Assembly (NCBI GenBank): GCA_026707735.1
Contig: JAPOWH010000006.1
Coordinates: 1 to 64,000 of the forward strand
DNA: 64,000 bases
Reading direction: 5' to 3'
Source of the DNA: Gammaproteobacteria bacterium
Lineage (GTDB): Bacteria; Pseudomonadota; Gammaproteobacteria; Pseudomonadales; Azotimanducaceae
Shown here: positions 52,015 through 62,468 of the stretch, piece by piece
Layout of the letters: every line of letters begins with the position of its first letter
Numbering within the stretch: position 1 is the first letter of the stretch
Position numbers and translations under genes: made by a program
The notes under the pieces: generated by a model
Database searches by the model: none
What the model saw: the letters and a program-made list of their open reading frames with translations, nothing else
What the model was told of the DNA's origin: nothing

Positions 52015-53679
52015 CTAGTCCGAGTGCATGGGCAATACAAGCTCATTTTCCTGGGCACAGTCGATTGCGGACTCATAGCCGGCATCCGCATGACGCAGCA
52101 CCCCGCTAGCCGGATCGTTCCACAAGACGCGTGAAATTCTACGGTCTGCATCGTCGGTGCCGTCGCACACAATGACCAATCCAGCGTGCTGAGCATATCC
52201 CATTCCCACGCCGCCACCGTGGTGTATGGAAACCCATGTAGCACCACTAGCGACATTCACCATTGCATTGAGAAATGGCCAATCGGAAACCGCGTCGGAT
52301 CCATCGCGCATGGATTCCGTCTCACGGTTCGGGCTTGCCACAGACCCGCTATCGAGGTGGTCTCTTCCAATGGCAATAGGTCCGGTCAGTTCACCCGTTC
52401 TAACCATGTCGTTGAAGGCAAGACCGAGTTTGTCCCGTTGGCCTAGCCCAACCCAACAAATGCGTGATGGCAATCCTTGAAAGTGAATTCGTTCCCTCGC
52501 AGCGTTTAGCCAAGTGTGAAGGTGTCTATCGTAGGGATAGAGCTCTTTGACTTTTTCGTCGGTCTTGTAAATGTCTTCTGGGTCACCCGACAGGGCCACC
52601 CAGCGAAACGGACCAACGCCCCTGCAGAAGAGCGGACGTACATATGCGGGTACGAAACCAGGAAAGTCAAACGCGTCAGTAACGCCTTGGCCGACTGCAA
52701 CTTGACGAATGTTGTTGCCGTAATCAAACGTTGGAATCCCGGCTTTGTGAAATTCGAGCATCGCACGAACGTGCACTGCGATGGAATCCGATGCGGCGGC
52801 AGCGACTTCATCTGGATGGTCTTGTCGCATTTGAACCCACTTCTCGACGGTCCAACCCATGGGCAGATAGCCATTGGCCGGATCGTGCGCCGAAGTCTGG
52901 TCGGTGACAGCGTCCGGTCGTATGCCGCGTTCTACGAGTGTAGGAAGAATTTCGGCAGCGTTGCCAAGCAATCCTACCGACAATGCCTTGCCCGAACTGG
53001 TGGCGTCGTTGATGACTCGAAGGGCATCGTCGAGATTCTCTGCCCGTCTGTCGAGATAGCCCGTCTCAAGTCGCTTGTCGATTCGGTCCGATTGGCATTC
53101 GATGGCAAGCAGCGAAGCGCCAGCCATGGTCGCGGCCAGAGGTTGTGCTCCTCCCATGCCTCCAAGTCCGGACGTCAATATCCACTTTCCACGCAAATTT
53201 CCGCCATAGTGCTGACGCCCCATTTCGACAAATGTTTCGTACGTCCCCTGGACGATGCCCTGGCTGCCAATGTATATCCATGATCCAGCAGTCATTTGGC
53301 CAAACATCATCAAGCCTTTGCGATCAAGTTCGCGAAAATGCTCCCAGTTAGCCCATGCCGGGACTAAGTTCGAGTTGGCGATCAACACTCTAGGTGCGTC
53401 TGTGTGAGTCTTGAGTACTCCCACTGGTTTGCCAGACTGTACTAGCAAAGTCTGATCGAGTTCAAGTTTTCTGAGCTGCTCAACGATAGCGTCGAAGCAT
53501 TCCCAGTTGCGAGCCGCTTTTCCTATGCCACCGTAGACGACCAACTCATCGGGATTCTCCCCTACATCTGGGTCTAGGTTGTTCATGAGCAGCCGCAGGG
53601 GTGCCTCGGTTAGCCAGCTCTTTGTCTGCAAATTGGTGCCGGTGGGTGCTTTTACAGGGCGAGGCTTGCTTTTGCTCAT
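52015..53679 (-). CDS. hutU: Urocanate hydratase HutU
   Basis: HutU uses tightly bound NAD to hydrate urocanate to imidazolonepropionate. 554 residues, normal length. Recognisable segments include [14 protein letters not shown] and [13 protein letters not shown] at the N terminus, [14 protein letters not shown], and [14 protein letters not shown]. The C-terminal [17 protein letters not shown] is also conserved. It lies 79 bases downstream of hutF and 20 before hutH. Confidence 0.98.
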   Translation of the reverse strand: MSKSKPRPVKAPTGTNLQTKSWLTEAPLRLLMNNLDPDVGENPDELVVYGGIGKAARNWECFDAIVEQLRKLELDQTLLVQSGKPVGVLKTHTDAPRVLIANSNLVPAWANWEHFRELDRKGLMMFGQMTAGSWIYIGSQGIVQGTYETFVEMGRQHYGGNLRGKWILTSGLGGMGGAQPLAATMAGASLLAIECQSDRIDKRLETGYLDRRAENLDDALRVINDATSSGKALSVGLLGNAAEILPTLVERGIRPDAVTDQTSAHDPANGYLPMGWTVEKWVQMRQDHPDEVAAAASDSIAVHVRAMLEFHKAGIPTFDYGNNIRQVAVGQGVTDAFDFPGFVPAYVRPLFCRGVGPFRWVALSGDPEDIYKTDEKVKELYPYDRHLHTWLNAARERIHFQGLPSRICWVGLGQRDKLGLAFNDMVRTGELTGPIAIGRDHLDSGSVASPNRETESMRDGSDAVSDWPFLNAMVNVASGATWVSIHHGGGVGMGYAQHAGLVIVCDGTDDADRRISRVLWNDPASGVLRHADAGYESAIDCAQENELVLPMHSD

Positions 53680-53758
53680 TGCTCCAACTTCCTAAGGTCT
53701 AATGTGTTGCCAAGTCTGCAAGGTAGGAATTGCGAATGGTTTGCGTGCTGCGGAGTAT

Positions 53759-55117
53759 TCAAGCGGCAATCCACAGATTGTCAACAACTTTTGAATATTC
53801 TGAGCCAATGCCTTGGTGTTCAACATGCAAGCCATCAATGACCTGCCACTTGCCTGCAACCATGACGCGGCTAATTGGTAGGTCTAACCCCGAGAAAACA
53901 AGCGCATCCAGGATCGATTCCGATGTGTGTCCAGCCAACATTGGGTGATCGAGATCAAGCACGACTAGATCGGCCGGTAGTCCAACCTGCAATCCTGTAG
54001 CCCCATGTCCACAAGCCTGTGCTCCTCCTTCTAGTATTTTCTCAAGCAGGTTTCTACCACAGTGATTGTGCGGAACAGAAGCTACATTGCGAGAAAGGCT
54101 CGAGAGTCGTTGTCCATATTCGAGCCATCTCATTTCTTCGAACGGATTCAAGGAGATGTGGCTGTCGGATCCTATGGCAATGTGTCCTTCCAGCTCAAGC
54201 CAGTCTCTCAAAGGGAATATTCCGTCCCCAAGATTCGCTTCAGTCGTCGGGCATAAGCAAACAATTGCATTGCTTCTTGCCATGGACTCGAGCTCGTCTG
54301 ATGTAACGTGCGTCGCGTGAACGAGACACCAGTGTTCATTGGGCGCGAATTCTTTAAACAGCCATTCAACGGGTCGGGCTTGGTGCTGCATCAAGCATTG
54401 CTCGACTTCCGCTGTCTGCTCTGCTATGTGAATGTGCAGCGGACATTGCTCTCGCCCTGCAATATCGGCGAGTTTCGCTAGCGATTCTTGTGACACTGCA
54501 CGCAAACTATGCGCACCTACTCCTATGTTCGTGCTTGCAGAGGAGCGAGCTCGTGCTGATTCGAAATGTTCAATGTACTCTGAAACGTCCATTGCAAATC
54601 TGCCTTGCTCAGCTAGCGGACCGGGTTGACCGAAGCCTGCTCGTTCATAGAGGATCGGCACATAGGTGAGGCGTATTCCAGTGTCTTCCGCTGCACTGAA
54701 AATGGCCTCAGACATCCTACCGACCTCCTTGGTATCGGAGGAATCTCTATGCAGGTAGTGAAACTCGGCAACCGATGTATAACCACTTGCGAGCATTTCG
54801 CTGTACGCTTGACAAGCAACCGAAGTGAGGTCTTCAGGACTAATCAAATTGGCGAGTCGATACATCTGCACGCGCCAACTCCAGAAATTGTCTTTGCCTT
54901 CAGGTCCTTGGTGTTCACAATGGCCAGCCAATGCTCGTTGAAACGCGTGGCTATGTGCGTTTGCAATCCCCGGAATGATTGCGTCAGCGACAAAGTCGCG
55001 GGGCTCAGCTTGGCAGTCAGGCTGGATTGTCTGCACCAATCCATCAGCAATAGTGAGATGAACGTTTTCATTCCACCCGTTGGTTAGGAATGCTTTGTGC
55101 GCGAAAATTTTGGACAC
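53759..55117 (-). CDS. hutF: Formimidoylglutamate deiminase HutF
   Basis: HutF is a metal-dependent amidohydrolase that converts N-formimidoyl-glutamate to N-formylglutamate and ammonia. 452 residues from a GTG. The metal motif is HSH in GIANAHSHAFQRALAG, followed by LVHATHV, LCPTTEANLGDG and IGSDSHISLNPFEEM. The N-terminal MSKIFAHKAFLTNGW matches the family start, supporting the GTG despite no clear ribosome site. It is first in the leftward hut set. Confidence 0.95.
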   Translation of the reverse strand: MSKIFAHKAFLTNGWNENVHLTIADGLVQTIQPDCQAEPRDFVADAIIPGIANAHSHAFQRALAGHCEHQGPEGKDNFWSWRVQMYRLANLISPEDLTSVACQAYSEMLASGYTSVAEFHYLHRDSSDTKEVGRMSEAIFSAAEDTGIRLTYVPILYERAGFGQPGPLAEQGRFAMDVSEYIEHFESARARSSASTNIGVGAHSLRAVSQESLAKLADIAGREQCPLHIHIAEQTAEVEQCLMQHQARPVEWLFKEFAPNEHWCLVHATHVTSDELESMARSNAIVCLCPTTEANLGDGIFPLRDWLELEGHIAIGSDSHISLNPFEEMRWLEYGQRLSSLSRNVASVPHNHCGRNLLEKILEGGAQACGHGATGLQVGLPADLVVLDLDHPMLAGHTSESILDALVFSGLDLPISRVMVAGKWQVIDGLHVEHQGIGSEYSKVVDNLWIAA

Positions 55118-55415
55118 GTTAAGGAGAATTAGCTAGGTGTCGATTGTGCAAGTTGGAGTAAATACGATTCTAGCGAGTCAAGTTGATAGCAACGCAAAGG
55201 TTTACGTCAGTAAGGCAGTCGCCAAGGACTGACGCGCGAAAAGCAATCGTGCGGCGTTTGACGTGGATTCTGCGCACTATGACTGCCTTCGAGTCTTGTA
55301 TTTCCAAAGGTGGTGCACTAACATGACACTGCAAGAATGTGCATATCAACACAAACAAGCAACGACGACTCGCCGAGTCGCATAAAGTGTTGGTAGACAG
55401 CAAGCCTAGAGTAGC

Positions 55416-56105
55416 GTGGCAATGAGCAATAGCAAAGCCGCTTCAAATAGCTCGTCCTTATCTCAAATTGACATGATCAGTCGAGAATTGATTGAGTTTG
55501 TCGGGAAAGAGAGATTTGGTACGGTCCTAGCCGACCCTCCTTGGCGGTTTAATAACCGAACGGGGAAAGTCGCACCTGAGCACCGTAGGCTCACTCGTTA
55601 CGAGACACTTTCATTTGAGGAAATCGCTGCCCTTCCAGTCGCCAATTTCCTTCTTGATTCTGCGCATTGTTACCTGTGGATACCCAATGCGTTGCTGCCA
55701 TATGGGTTGGGCGTGCTCAAGGCATGGGGATTTGAATATAAGACAAATCTCATATGGCATAAGGTTCGCAAGGATGGAGGTTCGGATGGACGGGGAGTAG
55801 GTTTTTACTTTCGTAACGTGACTGAAATGATCCTATTCGGCGTTCGTGGTAAGAATGCAAGAACCTTGGCACCAGGTCGAAGTCAAGTGAATCTCTTTTC
55901 GAGCCGAAAGCGCGAACACTCAAAAAAACCCGAAGAGCAGTACGGGATTATCGAGAGCTGCAGTAGGGGTCCCTACTTGGAGCTATTTGGAAGAGGCGTC
56001 CGAAATAACTGGTCTATTTGGGGCAACCAAGCTGTTCCCGAGTATGCTCCGACGTGGAATACTTACAGCCACAACTCTGTAACCAATTCGGAAGTAACAA
56101 TGTGA
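55416..56105 (+). CDS. MT-A70-family DNA adenine methyltransferase (R-M modification enzyme)
   Basis: 229 residues. The catalytic motif DPPW is at residues 40-43 (VLADPPWRF), with AdoMet-binding sequence near the C terminus (PYLELFGRG, then WSIWGNQ). This is the MT-A70 class of N6-adenine methyltransferases seen in several type II systems. It is coupled by a four-base overlap (GTGA) to a BglII-like endonuclease gene, so it is assigned as the protective methylase of that enzyme. The GTG at 55416 or the ATG at 55422 may be the start. No controller (C) protein gene is present. Confidence 0.9.
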   Translation: MAMSNSKAASNSSSLSQIDMISRELIEFVGKERFGTVLADPPWRFNNRTGKVAPEHRRLTRYETLSFEEIAALPVANFLLDSAHCYLWIPNALLPYGLGVLKAWGFEYKTNLIWHKVRKDGGSDGRGVGFYFRNVTEMILFGVRGKNARTLAPGRSQVNLFSSRKREHSKKPEEQYGIIESCSRGPYLELFGRGVRNNWSIWGNQAVPEYAPTWNTYSHNSVTNSEVTM

Positions 56106-56881
56106 GTTTGGACAAGTTCCAAGATGCAGGTTGGGACGTAAGAGTCAAGAATCACGCTGACGCAATTCTCCAGCAGGATTTTCCGTCTCAGCTACACGAA
56201 CTAACTGCGATATCACTGTCTACAGCGATTGACCCCAGTCTGTTAATTGAGGGTGGCGGTGGGGAGTCAAAAATCACGCAGGAATTAAGACGTAAATTGG
56301 AAAAGGCTGGGTGGCAAAAGCACAAGTTTCAAGTGCACAAGTCGGTCGACGCCCGCCAAGTAGCTAGTGCAACTCACGAAATAGACCACGTTAACAGCGC
56401 TGACGTAGGTACGCTAGTTTTAGAAATTGAATGGAACAATAAAGATCCGTTTTTTGATAGAGACCTTGAGAATTTCCAACGGCTTCACCAGGACGGAGCA
56501 GCAAGCGTGGGAATAGTAATCACCAGAGGTGCGTCCCTGCAGGATGAAATACCTGCGATTTTTAGAGAGTGTGCATTGACACGAGGCATAAGTTCGCCGC
56601 CCGATCTAGTAGAAGCCTTTGATGTGCGTCTCACGGAAAACCAACAGCGGCAGATTAGTCGACAAGAAGCTCTCGGGATGTCATTTGTGGATGCATGGGC
56701 CAAGACTTTCAGCTCCAGCAAATTTGGTACGGCAACTACCCATTGGTCCAAACTTGAGGAACGAGTCCTTAGGGGTGTAGGCAATCCATGTCCACTCCTG
56801 CTGCTGGGTATTCCGTCTTCGGTTGTCGTTGGGTGGAGTTTGAACAAGTCCGTCAATTCGCACACTCCTCTTGTACGGTAG
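56102..56881 (+). CDS. BglII/BstYI-like type II restriction endonuclease
   Basis: 259 residues from a GTG overlapping the methylase stop. An earlier in-frame ATG at 56018 lies inside the methylase gene and is unlikely. The core around residues 90-120 (THEIDHVNSADVG, then VLEIEWNNKDPFFDRDL) resembles the BglII/BstYI family catalytic region. Asp101, Glu110 and Asn112 have the spacing of the Asp, Glu and Gln ligands in BglII, an assignment made by eye. Target site unknown; the family cuts GATC-centred hexamers. The catalytic region looks intact, so the system is probably active. Confidence 0.8.
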   Translation: MSLDKFQDAGWDVRVKNHADAILQQDFPSQLHELTAISLSTAIDPSLLIEGGGGESKITQELRRKLEKAGWQKHKFQVHKSVDARQVASATHEIDHVNSADVGTLVLEIEWNNKDPFFDRDLENFQRLHQDGAASVGIVITRGASLQDEIPAIFRECALTRGISSPPDLVEAFDVRLTENQQRQISRQEALGMSFVDAWAKTFSSSKFGTATTHWSKLEERVLRGVGNPCPLLLLGIPSSVVVGWSLNKSVNSHTPLVR

Positions 56882-57021
56882 GCTTGGTAAGTTTTCAATC
56901 ACACCGAATCACTCGTTGACTGTGCATATTTCAAATAGGATAGAAAGCACCATCTGCAAACACTTGGGAAGACTGTCCACAAAGCAAGAAATAACACTTT
57001 ACATATTCCCCATTCGACAGA

Positions 57022-58248
57022 GTGAAGCAAATGACTAAGTGGGATTTTCTTGTAACTGACGCGAACATTGCAACTATGCAATTGGGCAATGGGGCCTATG
57101 GGATAGTTAGGGATGCGGCTCTCGCGATTTCCAACGGTTGCGTCGCATGGGTTGGTCCTAAGTCAGATCTTCCTAGTATTGACTCAGCGCAAACGCGGAG
57201 CATTGCAGGGAGATGGCTTACACCTGCTCTCATCGATTGCCACACGCATTTGGTTTTTGCCGGGGACCGTGCCGCTGAATTCGAGCAACGTCTAAAGGGA
57301 GCAAGCTACGAAGAGATTGCTCGCGCTGGAGGCGGAATTCGGTCGACCGTAAATGCAACTCGAAATGCGACAAAGGAGCAATTGGTTGATTGCACGCAGA
57401 CACGTCTTGATTCGTTGCTCAACGAAGGTGTCGCGACGGTGGAAATCAAATCAGGATATGGCCTCGATTTCCATACCGAAATTACGCAACTTGAAGCTGC
57501 TAGAGCACTAGGGGATCTCTCTAAGGCGTCTATAGTCACAACATTTCTTGGAGCTCATTCAATCCCGTTGGAATTCCACGAAAGAGGCGACGAATACTTG
57601 GACTTTGTGGTTGCTGAGGTGCTTCCTGCGGTACATGAACGAGACCTCGCAGACGCTGTTGACGCCTACTGTGAGAGCATAGCCTTTTCGGCCGATCAGC
57701 TTGCTAGGCTCTTTGATGAAGCTACGAGTCTCCGCTTGTCTATCAAATTGCACGCTGACCAGCTTAGCGATGGAGGAGGCGCCGAATTGGCTGCTTCCTA
57801 TCGTGCACTTTCGGCAGACCATCTCGAGTACACCTCGCCTCAAGGAGTGGAAGCACTCGCCGGAACGGACACGGTCGCGGTATTGCTACCCGGAGCGTTC
57901 TTGACGCTCGGCGAGACTCAATTGCCTCCTATAGATCAGATGCGTGATTTGGGCGTTCCCATTGCGGTTTCAACGGACTGCAATCCTGGAACATCACCAC
58001 TTTGTTCGTTGAGAATGGCAATGAATCTTGGTACAAGCCTCTTTCAATTGACGCCAGAGGAATGCCTTGCGGGTGTGACGCGCAATGCGGCGCAAGCGCT
58101 AGGTTTGTTGCATGATCGTGGAACTCTGGAGGTCGGAAAACGAGCCGATATCGCGGAATGGGAGATAGAACACCCTCGTGAACTGACGTATTGGGCTGGA
58201 TTGAATCAACTTAGCTCGCTAATGATCAATGGCGAAGCAGTAGATTGA
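57022..58248 (+). CDS. hutI: Imidazolonepropionase HutI
   Basis: HutI hydrolyses imidazolonepropionate to N-formimidoyl-glutamate, the third step of histidine degradation. 408 residues of the amidohydrolase superfamily: metal motif in LIDCHTHLVFAGDRAAEF, EIKSGYGLDF, ATFLGAHS-like (VTTFLGAHSIP), KLHADQLSDGGGAELAA and STDCNPGTSP. A GTG at 57022 or ATG at 57031 may be the start. It is separated from the leftward hutFUHG genes by the restriction-modification pair and transcribed in the opposite direction. Confidence 0.97.
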   Translation: MKQMTKWDFLVTDANIATMQLGNGAYGIVRDAALAISNGCVAWVGPKSDLPSIDSAQTRSIAGRWLTPALIDCHTHLVFAGDRAAEFEQRLKGASYEEIARAGGGIRSTVNATRNATKEQLVDCTQTRLDSLLNEGVATVEIKSGYGLDFHTEITQLEAARALGDLSKASIVTTFLGAHSIPLEFHERGDEYLDFVVAEVLPAVHERDLADAVDAYCESIAFSADQLARLFDEATSLRLSIKLHADQLSDGGGAELAASYRALSADHLEYTSPQGVEALAGTDTVAVLLPGAFLTLGETQLPPIDQMRDLGVPIAVSTDCNPGTSPLCSLRMAMNLGTSLFQLTPEECLAGVTRNAAQALGLLHDRGTLEVGKRADIAEWEIEHPRELTYWAGLNQLSSLMINGEAVD

Positions 58249-58607
58249 AGTCATGCACATTTGAATGGGCATTCCTAGGCTTTGCTTCGCTTAACCAACT
58301 AGCAGCGAACAGTTACAAACCCCGTGGTTGGGCGAGAGTCCGTCAAGCTTAAGAGTTGCAGTACTATACGAATTTACGTATGTGCTAATTGCGCCGGGGA
58401 CGTTAATCACTACTGCAACTTGGGTTTACGGTGGTCATTTGAGCATTTGTTAGCTATGATAGCGAGCGTCCTGTGGCCTACCTGAATCCAAATTCTTTTG
58501 GTACTTGGATCGAAAACACCTAATTCGTCGTACCGCATTCAAAGAGTCGTTGCTTTCAACCTCAGAAGTGGGCCTCTCCGAGCGTGACTGTCCAAAGTTT
58601 TCTGTAG
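58249..58607. other. Intergenic region between hutI and purL
   Basis: 359 bases with no supported gene. A TATGAT element near 58455 has no good -35 at the right distance. I found no recognisable purine-repressor palindrome or riboswitch. mltF, which often neighbours purL in gammaproteobacteria, is absent here. Confidence 0.4.
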
Positions 58608-61600
58608 ATGGATAACCTCTTTCTACACATTGGTTGTCAAAGTTACAGTCCAAGCCGTCTAGAGAAATTCCGCAAGCAACTCAGCACTGAGTGCTCCCGC
58701 GATGTCTGGGTCTCTGCTGAATTCGTCCATATAGCTGAACTAAATCGCCCGCTAAGCGAACGCGAAGAGCAAATCGCACACTTGTTGCTTAGCTATGGAC
58801 CTGAGAACGTGCACAGAGTCAAATCGAACGATCCACAGTGCACTGTCGTACCTCGTCTGGGAACGATTTCGCCCTGGTCAAGCAAAGCAACTGACATTTT
58901 TCAGCTCTGTACTCTCGGTGCGGTCAAAAGGGTTGAACGTGGTGTGAGATGGTATGTGGAGCCTTGGCTGCCCGAATTTGTCCCACTCCTGCATGATCGC
59001 ATGACGGAAACTGCGTTGCTTGACAACGATCTGGGCAAGGTTTTTGCCCATTTCGAACCGGGACAATTGCGGCGCATCGAACTAGGCCCAAATCCACGTG
59101 TGACATTCAATGAACTGAATCGCGATTTGGGTCTCGCACTCACAGAGGACGAAATTGAATATTTGATTCAGGTCTACACAAGGCTAGATCGTGCACCAAC
59201 GGACGTGGAACTGATGATGTTCGCACAGGCCAACTCGGAACACTGCAGGCACAAGATTTTCAATGCTTCTTGGTTGATTGATGGAATTGAGTCAACTCAG
59301 TCCCTGTTTCAGATGGTTCGCAGCACGACTGCAGCAATCAATGGATTGGGCATTCGTTCGGCATATCAGGACAACGCTTCCGTGATCGATGGGCTGTGTA
59401 GTCAACGCTTTTGTGTTACGCCACAGAGCCGTAAATACAAATTTGTAGACGAACCTGTCGACACCCTGATGAAGGTCGAGACTCACAACCATCCCACAGC
59501 TATTTCGCCCTATCCGGGTGCCGCGACCGGGTCTGGAGGAGAGATACGAGACGAAGGGGCAGTAGGGTCTGGGTCCAAGCCAAAAGCTGCTTTGGTGGGG
59601 TTTACAACTTCACACTTGGAAATTCCAGGCAATTTGCAACCATGGGAACTCAAGGCAGGAAAACCCAGCAGAATCGCGTCTGCCTTTGAAATCATGACTG
59701 ACGGTCCTGTGGGAGCGGCATCCTACAACAACGAGTATGGCAGGCCAGCGCTGCTAGGCTACTTTCGGACCTTTGAGGCGAATGTTGTAGGCGGCGACAA
59801 CCAACGATGGGGCTACCACAAGCCCATCATGATTGCTGGTGGTTTGGGATCTACTTTCCGATCTCACATACAAGGCGGAACTGTAGAGGGCAGGTGCGCT
59901 TTGGTAGTTCTCGGTGGACCTGCAATGCTCATTGGGTTGGGTGGTGGAGCCGCGTCAAGCATGAGTTCCGGGCAGTCCACAGCTGACCTTGACTTTGCTT
60001 CCGTACAGCGCGACAACGCTGAATTGGAGCGCAGGTGCCAGGAAGTAATTGATCGCTGTACTGCCGCGCTCGACAGCAACCCTATTGTCTTCATTCACGA
60101 CGTGGGTGCTGGAGGACTCTCCAACGCGTTTCCCGAATTGATCCACGACCTTGGAGTAGGAGGCCAGTTTGAACTTCGCAAGGTCCCGAATGCCGATATG
60201 GGTATGTCGCCGATGGAGATTTGGTGCAACGAAGCCCAGGAACGCTATGTGCTAGCAATTTCGGACGACAAAATGCAGTTGTTCGAGGACATTTGCAAAC
60301 GTGAACGCTGTCCGTTTGCCGTAGTAGGACATACGCTAGAGCAATCTCGGATAGAACTCACCGATTCTCTACTCAAAGAACGACCGATAGATTTAGAGCT
60401 TGATGTCATCTTTGGAAAGCCGCCAAAGATGCAGCGTGCGTTTGCTACGAGCACGAGAGTAACCAGAAAGCTCGATCTTAGCCAGGCAAGTCTGGATGAA
60501 GCCATTGAACGGGTTCTGCAGTTTCCCTCTGTTGGATCGAAGAAATTCCTCGTAACTATCGGAGACAGAAGCATTACGGGCTTGATAGCACAGGAACAAA
60601 TGGTGGGTCCCTACCAAGTACCTGTAGCTGATGCCGCGGTCACCATTGCCGGATACAACACCTACGGTGGCGAAGCAATGGCTATGGGAGAGAGATCCCC
60701 ACTGTCTGTGGTGAACCCTGCAAGTGCATCGCGGATGGCCATCGCAGAAGCATTGACCAATCTTGCTACGGTGCGAATTGAGAGCCTTGAGCGGGTTGTT
60801 GTTTCTGCAAATTGGATGGCGGCTGCCGGATTCGAAAATGAGGATCAAGCATTGCACGAAGCCGTCTCGGCGGCAACAACCTTGTGTCGGGACTTGGGGA
60901 TCGCAATCCCGGTTGGAAAGGACAGCCTTTCCATGCGCACCCAGTGGGAAGATGGCGACACAGAGCAAGAAGTAGTTTCACCGGTTTCGCTGGTAGTCTC
61001 CGCATTCGCACCCGTCCCGGATGTTCGGAACGTGCTAACTCCTCAATTGATGGGCATCGGCAGTGAACTGTTGCTAGTGGAGCTCGGGGAGCAGCACCGC
61101 TTGGGTGGAAGTGCTCTAGCTCAAGTCTATGGGCAGCTAGGTGACAACGCTCCTGATGTTGAAAACTCGTCAGCGCTTGCAGCTTTGGTCAGATTAGCTC
61201 TTGCCGTTCACGACCGGGGCTTGGCACTCGCGGCGCACGATCGTTCAGATGGTGGTCTGCTTGCGACGTTGCTTGAAATGTCGATTGCGGGACGCGTTGG
61301 GTTGAATCTGGACCTTCATGGATCCTGGCAAGAGCAATTGTTTGCGGAGGAAGTCGGCCTGGTTTTTGAGTGTGTCCCGTCCAACTCACCCTTGATCACT
61401 GATCTTGCTGAACAGTCCGGACTAATTTGCCGTCGCATTGCAACTACAACAGACGACGAGATCATTGCCATCACGATTAATGGGAATATTGCCTATCGCA
61501 ATTCGGTTTTCGAATTGGAGAGACTTTGGTCTCGAACGAGCCACTTGATGCAGAGACTTCGTGACGATTCAGACTGCGCCGACTCAGAACATCGACTCAT

Positions 61601-62468
61601 TGGGTCAGGCGACGCAGGACTAAGTGAACAACTCACCTTTGCAATTAAGGAACCGCGTGACTTAAAGACTAGGAGCACCGGCTCGAGTCCTCGGGTAGCG
61701 ATTCTGCGCGATCAAGGCGTGAATGGACAGATTGAGATGGCAGCAGCTTTTCATGCTGCAGGATTCGCTTGCGATGATGTCCACATGACCGACTTGTTCG
61801 AGGGACGCGTCACGTTGAACGACTATCAGGTCTTGGCTGCTTGTGGCGGATTTTCGTATGGCGACGTACTTGGAGCCGGCGGAGGATGGGCAAAATCCAT
61901 CCTATTCAACGACCAGGTGAGATCAGAATTTCAGGCATTCTTTGAGCGCAGCGACAGCCTAACTTTAGGCGTCTGCAATGGTTGCCAGATGCTTGCGTTA
62001 CTGCATTCGCTCATTCCTGGTTCCGATCATTGGCCCATGTTTGAGAGGAATCAGTCTGATCAGTTTGAGGGACGAACGATTCAAGTGCATGTAGAGGAAT
62101 GCGATTCTCCTTGGCTCAGTCAAATGGCTGGAAGTCAAATTCCAGTTCCGGTAGCACACGGGGAAGGGCGTGCCTTGTTCAAGGACGACAGCTCTCGCAA
62201 CGAGCTAGACGCGAGCAATCGAGTGGCGTTCCGGTATGTCAATGGGATTGGTGAGCCAACTGAAATATACCCATTGAATCCCAATGGCTCAACCGACGCC
62301 ATAGCTGGGACGGTCTCCGCAGATGGAAGAGTGTTGATTCTCATGCCGCACCCAGAACGTGTGTATCGGACTATTCAAAATTCGTGGGTCGATCCAGCAC
62401 TTCGCAATCGAGAATACAGCCCCTGGTTCCAATTGTTCCGTAATGCCTGGGATGCGTTTCAGCACTAG
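58608..62468 (+). CDS. purL: Phosphoribosylformylglycinamidine synthase PurL (large type)
   Basis: PurL converts FGAR, glutamine and ATP to FGAM in purine synthesis. 1286 residues, the single-chain form of gammaproteobacteria. Domains in order: N-terminal PurS-like domain; linker with MMFAQANSEHCRHKIFN; two AIRS-type synthase halves (ETHNHPTAISPYPGAATGSG in the first, HDRSDGGLLATLLEM in the second); and a C-terminal glutaminase with nucleophile Cys1123 in LGVCNGCQMLALL and His1248/Glu1250 in MPHPE. The ATG at 58608 gives the expected N terminus. Monocistronic here. Confidence 0.98.
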   Translation: MDNLFLHIGCQSYSPSRLEKFRKQLSTECSRDVWVSAEFVHIAELNRPLSEREEQIAHLLLSYGPENVHRVKSNDPQCTVVPRLGTISPWSSKATDIFQLCTLGAVKRVERGVRWYVEPWLPEFVPLLHDRMTETALLDNDLGKVFAHFEPGQLRRIELGPNPRVTFNELNRDLGLALTEDEIEYLIQVYTRLDRAPTDVELMMFAQANSEHCRHKIFNASWLIDGIESTQSLFQMVRSTTAAINGLGIRSAYQDNASVIDGLCSQRFCVTPQSRKYKFVDEPVDTLMKVETHNHPTAISPYPGAATGSGGEIRDEGAVGSGSKPKAALVGFTTSHLEIPGNLQPWELKAGKPSRIASAFEIMTDGPVGAASYNNEYGRPALLGYFRTFEANVVGGDNQRWGYHKPIMIAGGLGSTFRSHIQGGTVEGRCALVVLGGPAMLIGLGGGAASSMSSGQSTADLDFASVQRDNAELERRCQEVIDRCTAALDSNPIVFIHDVGAGGLSNAFPELIHDLGVGGQFELRKVPNADMGMSPMEIWCNEAQERYVLAISDDKMQLFEDICKRERCPFAVVGHTLEQSRIELTDSLLKERPIDLELDVIFGKPPKMQRAFATSTRVTRKLDLSQASLDEAIERVLQFPSVGSKKFLVTIGDRSITGLIAQEQMVGPYQVPVADAAVTIAGYNTYGGEAMAMGERSPLSVVNPASASRMAIAEALTNLATVRIESLERVVVSANWMAAAGFENEDQALHEAVSAATTLCRDLGIAIPVGKDSLSMRTQWEDGDTEQEVVSPVSLVVSAFAPVPDVRNVLTPQLMGIGSELLLVELGEQHRLGGSALAQVYGQLGDNAPDVENSSALAALVRLALAVHDRGLALAAHDRSDGGLLATLLEMSIAGRVGLNLDLHGSWQEQLFAEEVGLVFECVPSNSPLITDLAEQSGLICRRIATTTDDEIIAITINGNIAYRNSVFELERLWSRTSHLMQRLRDDSDCADSEHRLIGSGDAGLSEQLTFAIKEPRDLKTRSTGSSPRVAILRDQGVNGQIEMAAAFHAAGFACDDVHMTDLFEGRVTLNDYQVLAACGGFSYGDVLGAGGGWAKSILFNDQVRSEFQAFFERSDSLTLGVCNGCQMLALLHSLIPGSDHWPMFERNQSDQFEGRTIQVHVEECDSPWLSQMAGSQIPVPVAHGEGRALFKDDSSRNELDASNRVAFRYVNGIGEPTEIYPLNPNGSTDAIAGTVSADGRVLILMPHPERVYRTIQNSWVDPALRNREYSPWFQLFRNAWDAFQH

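Noticed and set aside
60393-60968. A 191-residue open frame antisense to purL
   Set aside because: It lies entirely within conserved purL synthase sequence and has Cys/His-rich composition typical of antisense frames.
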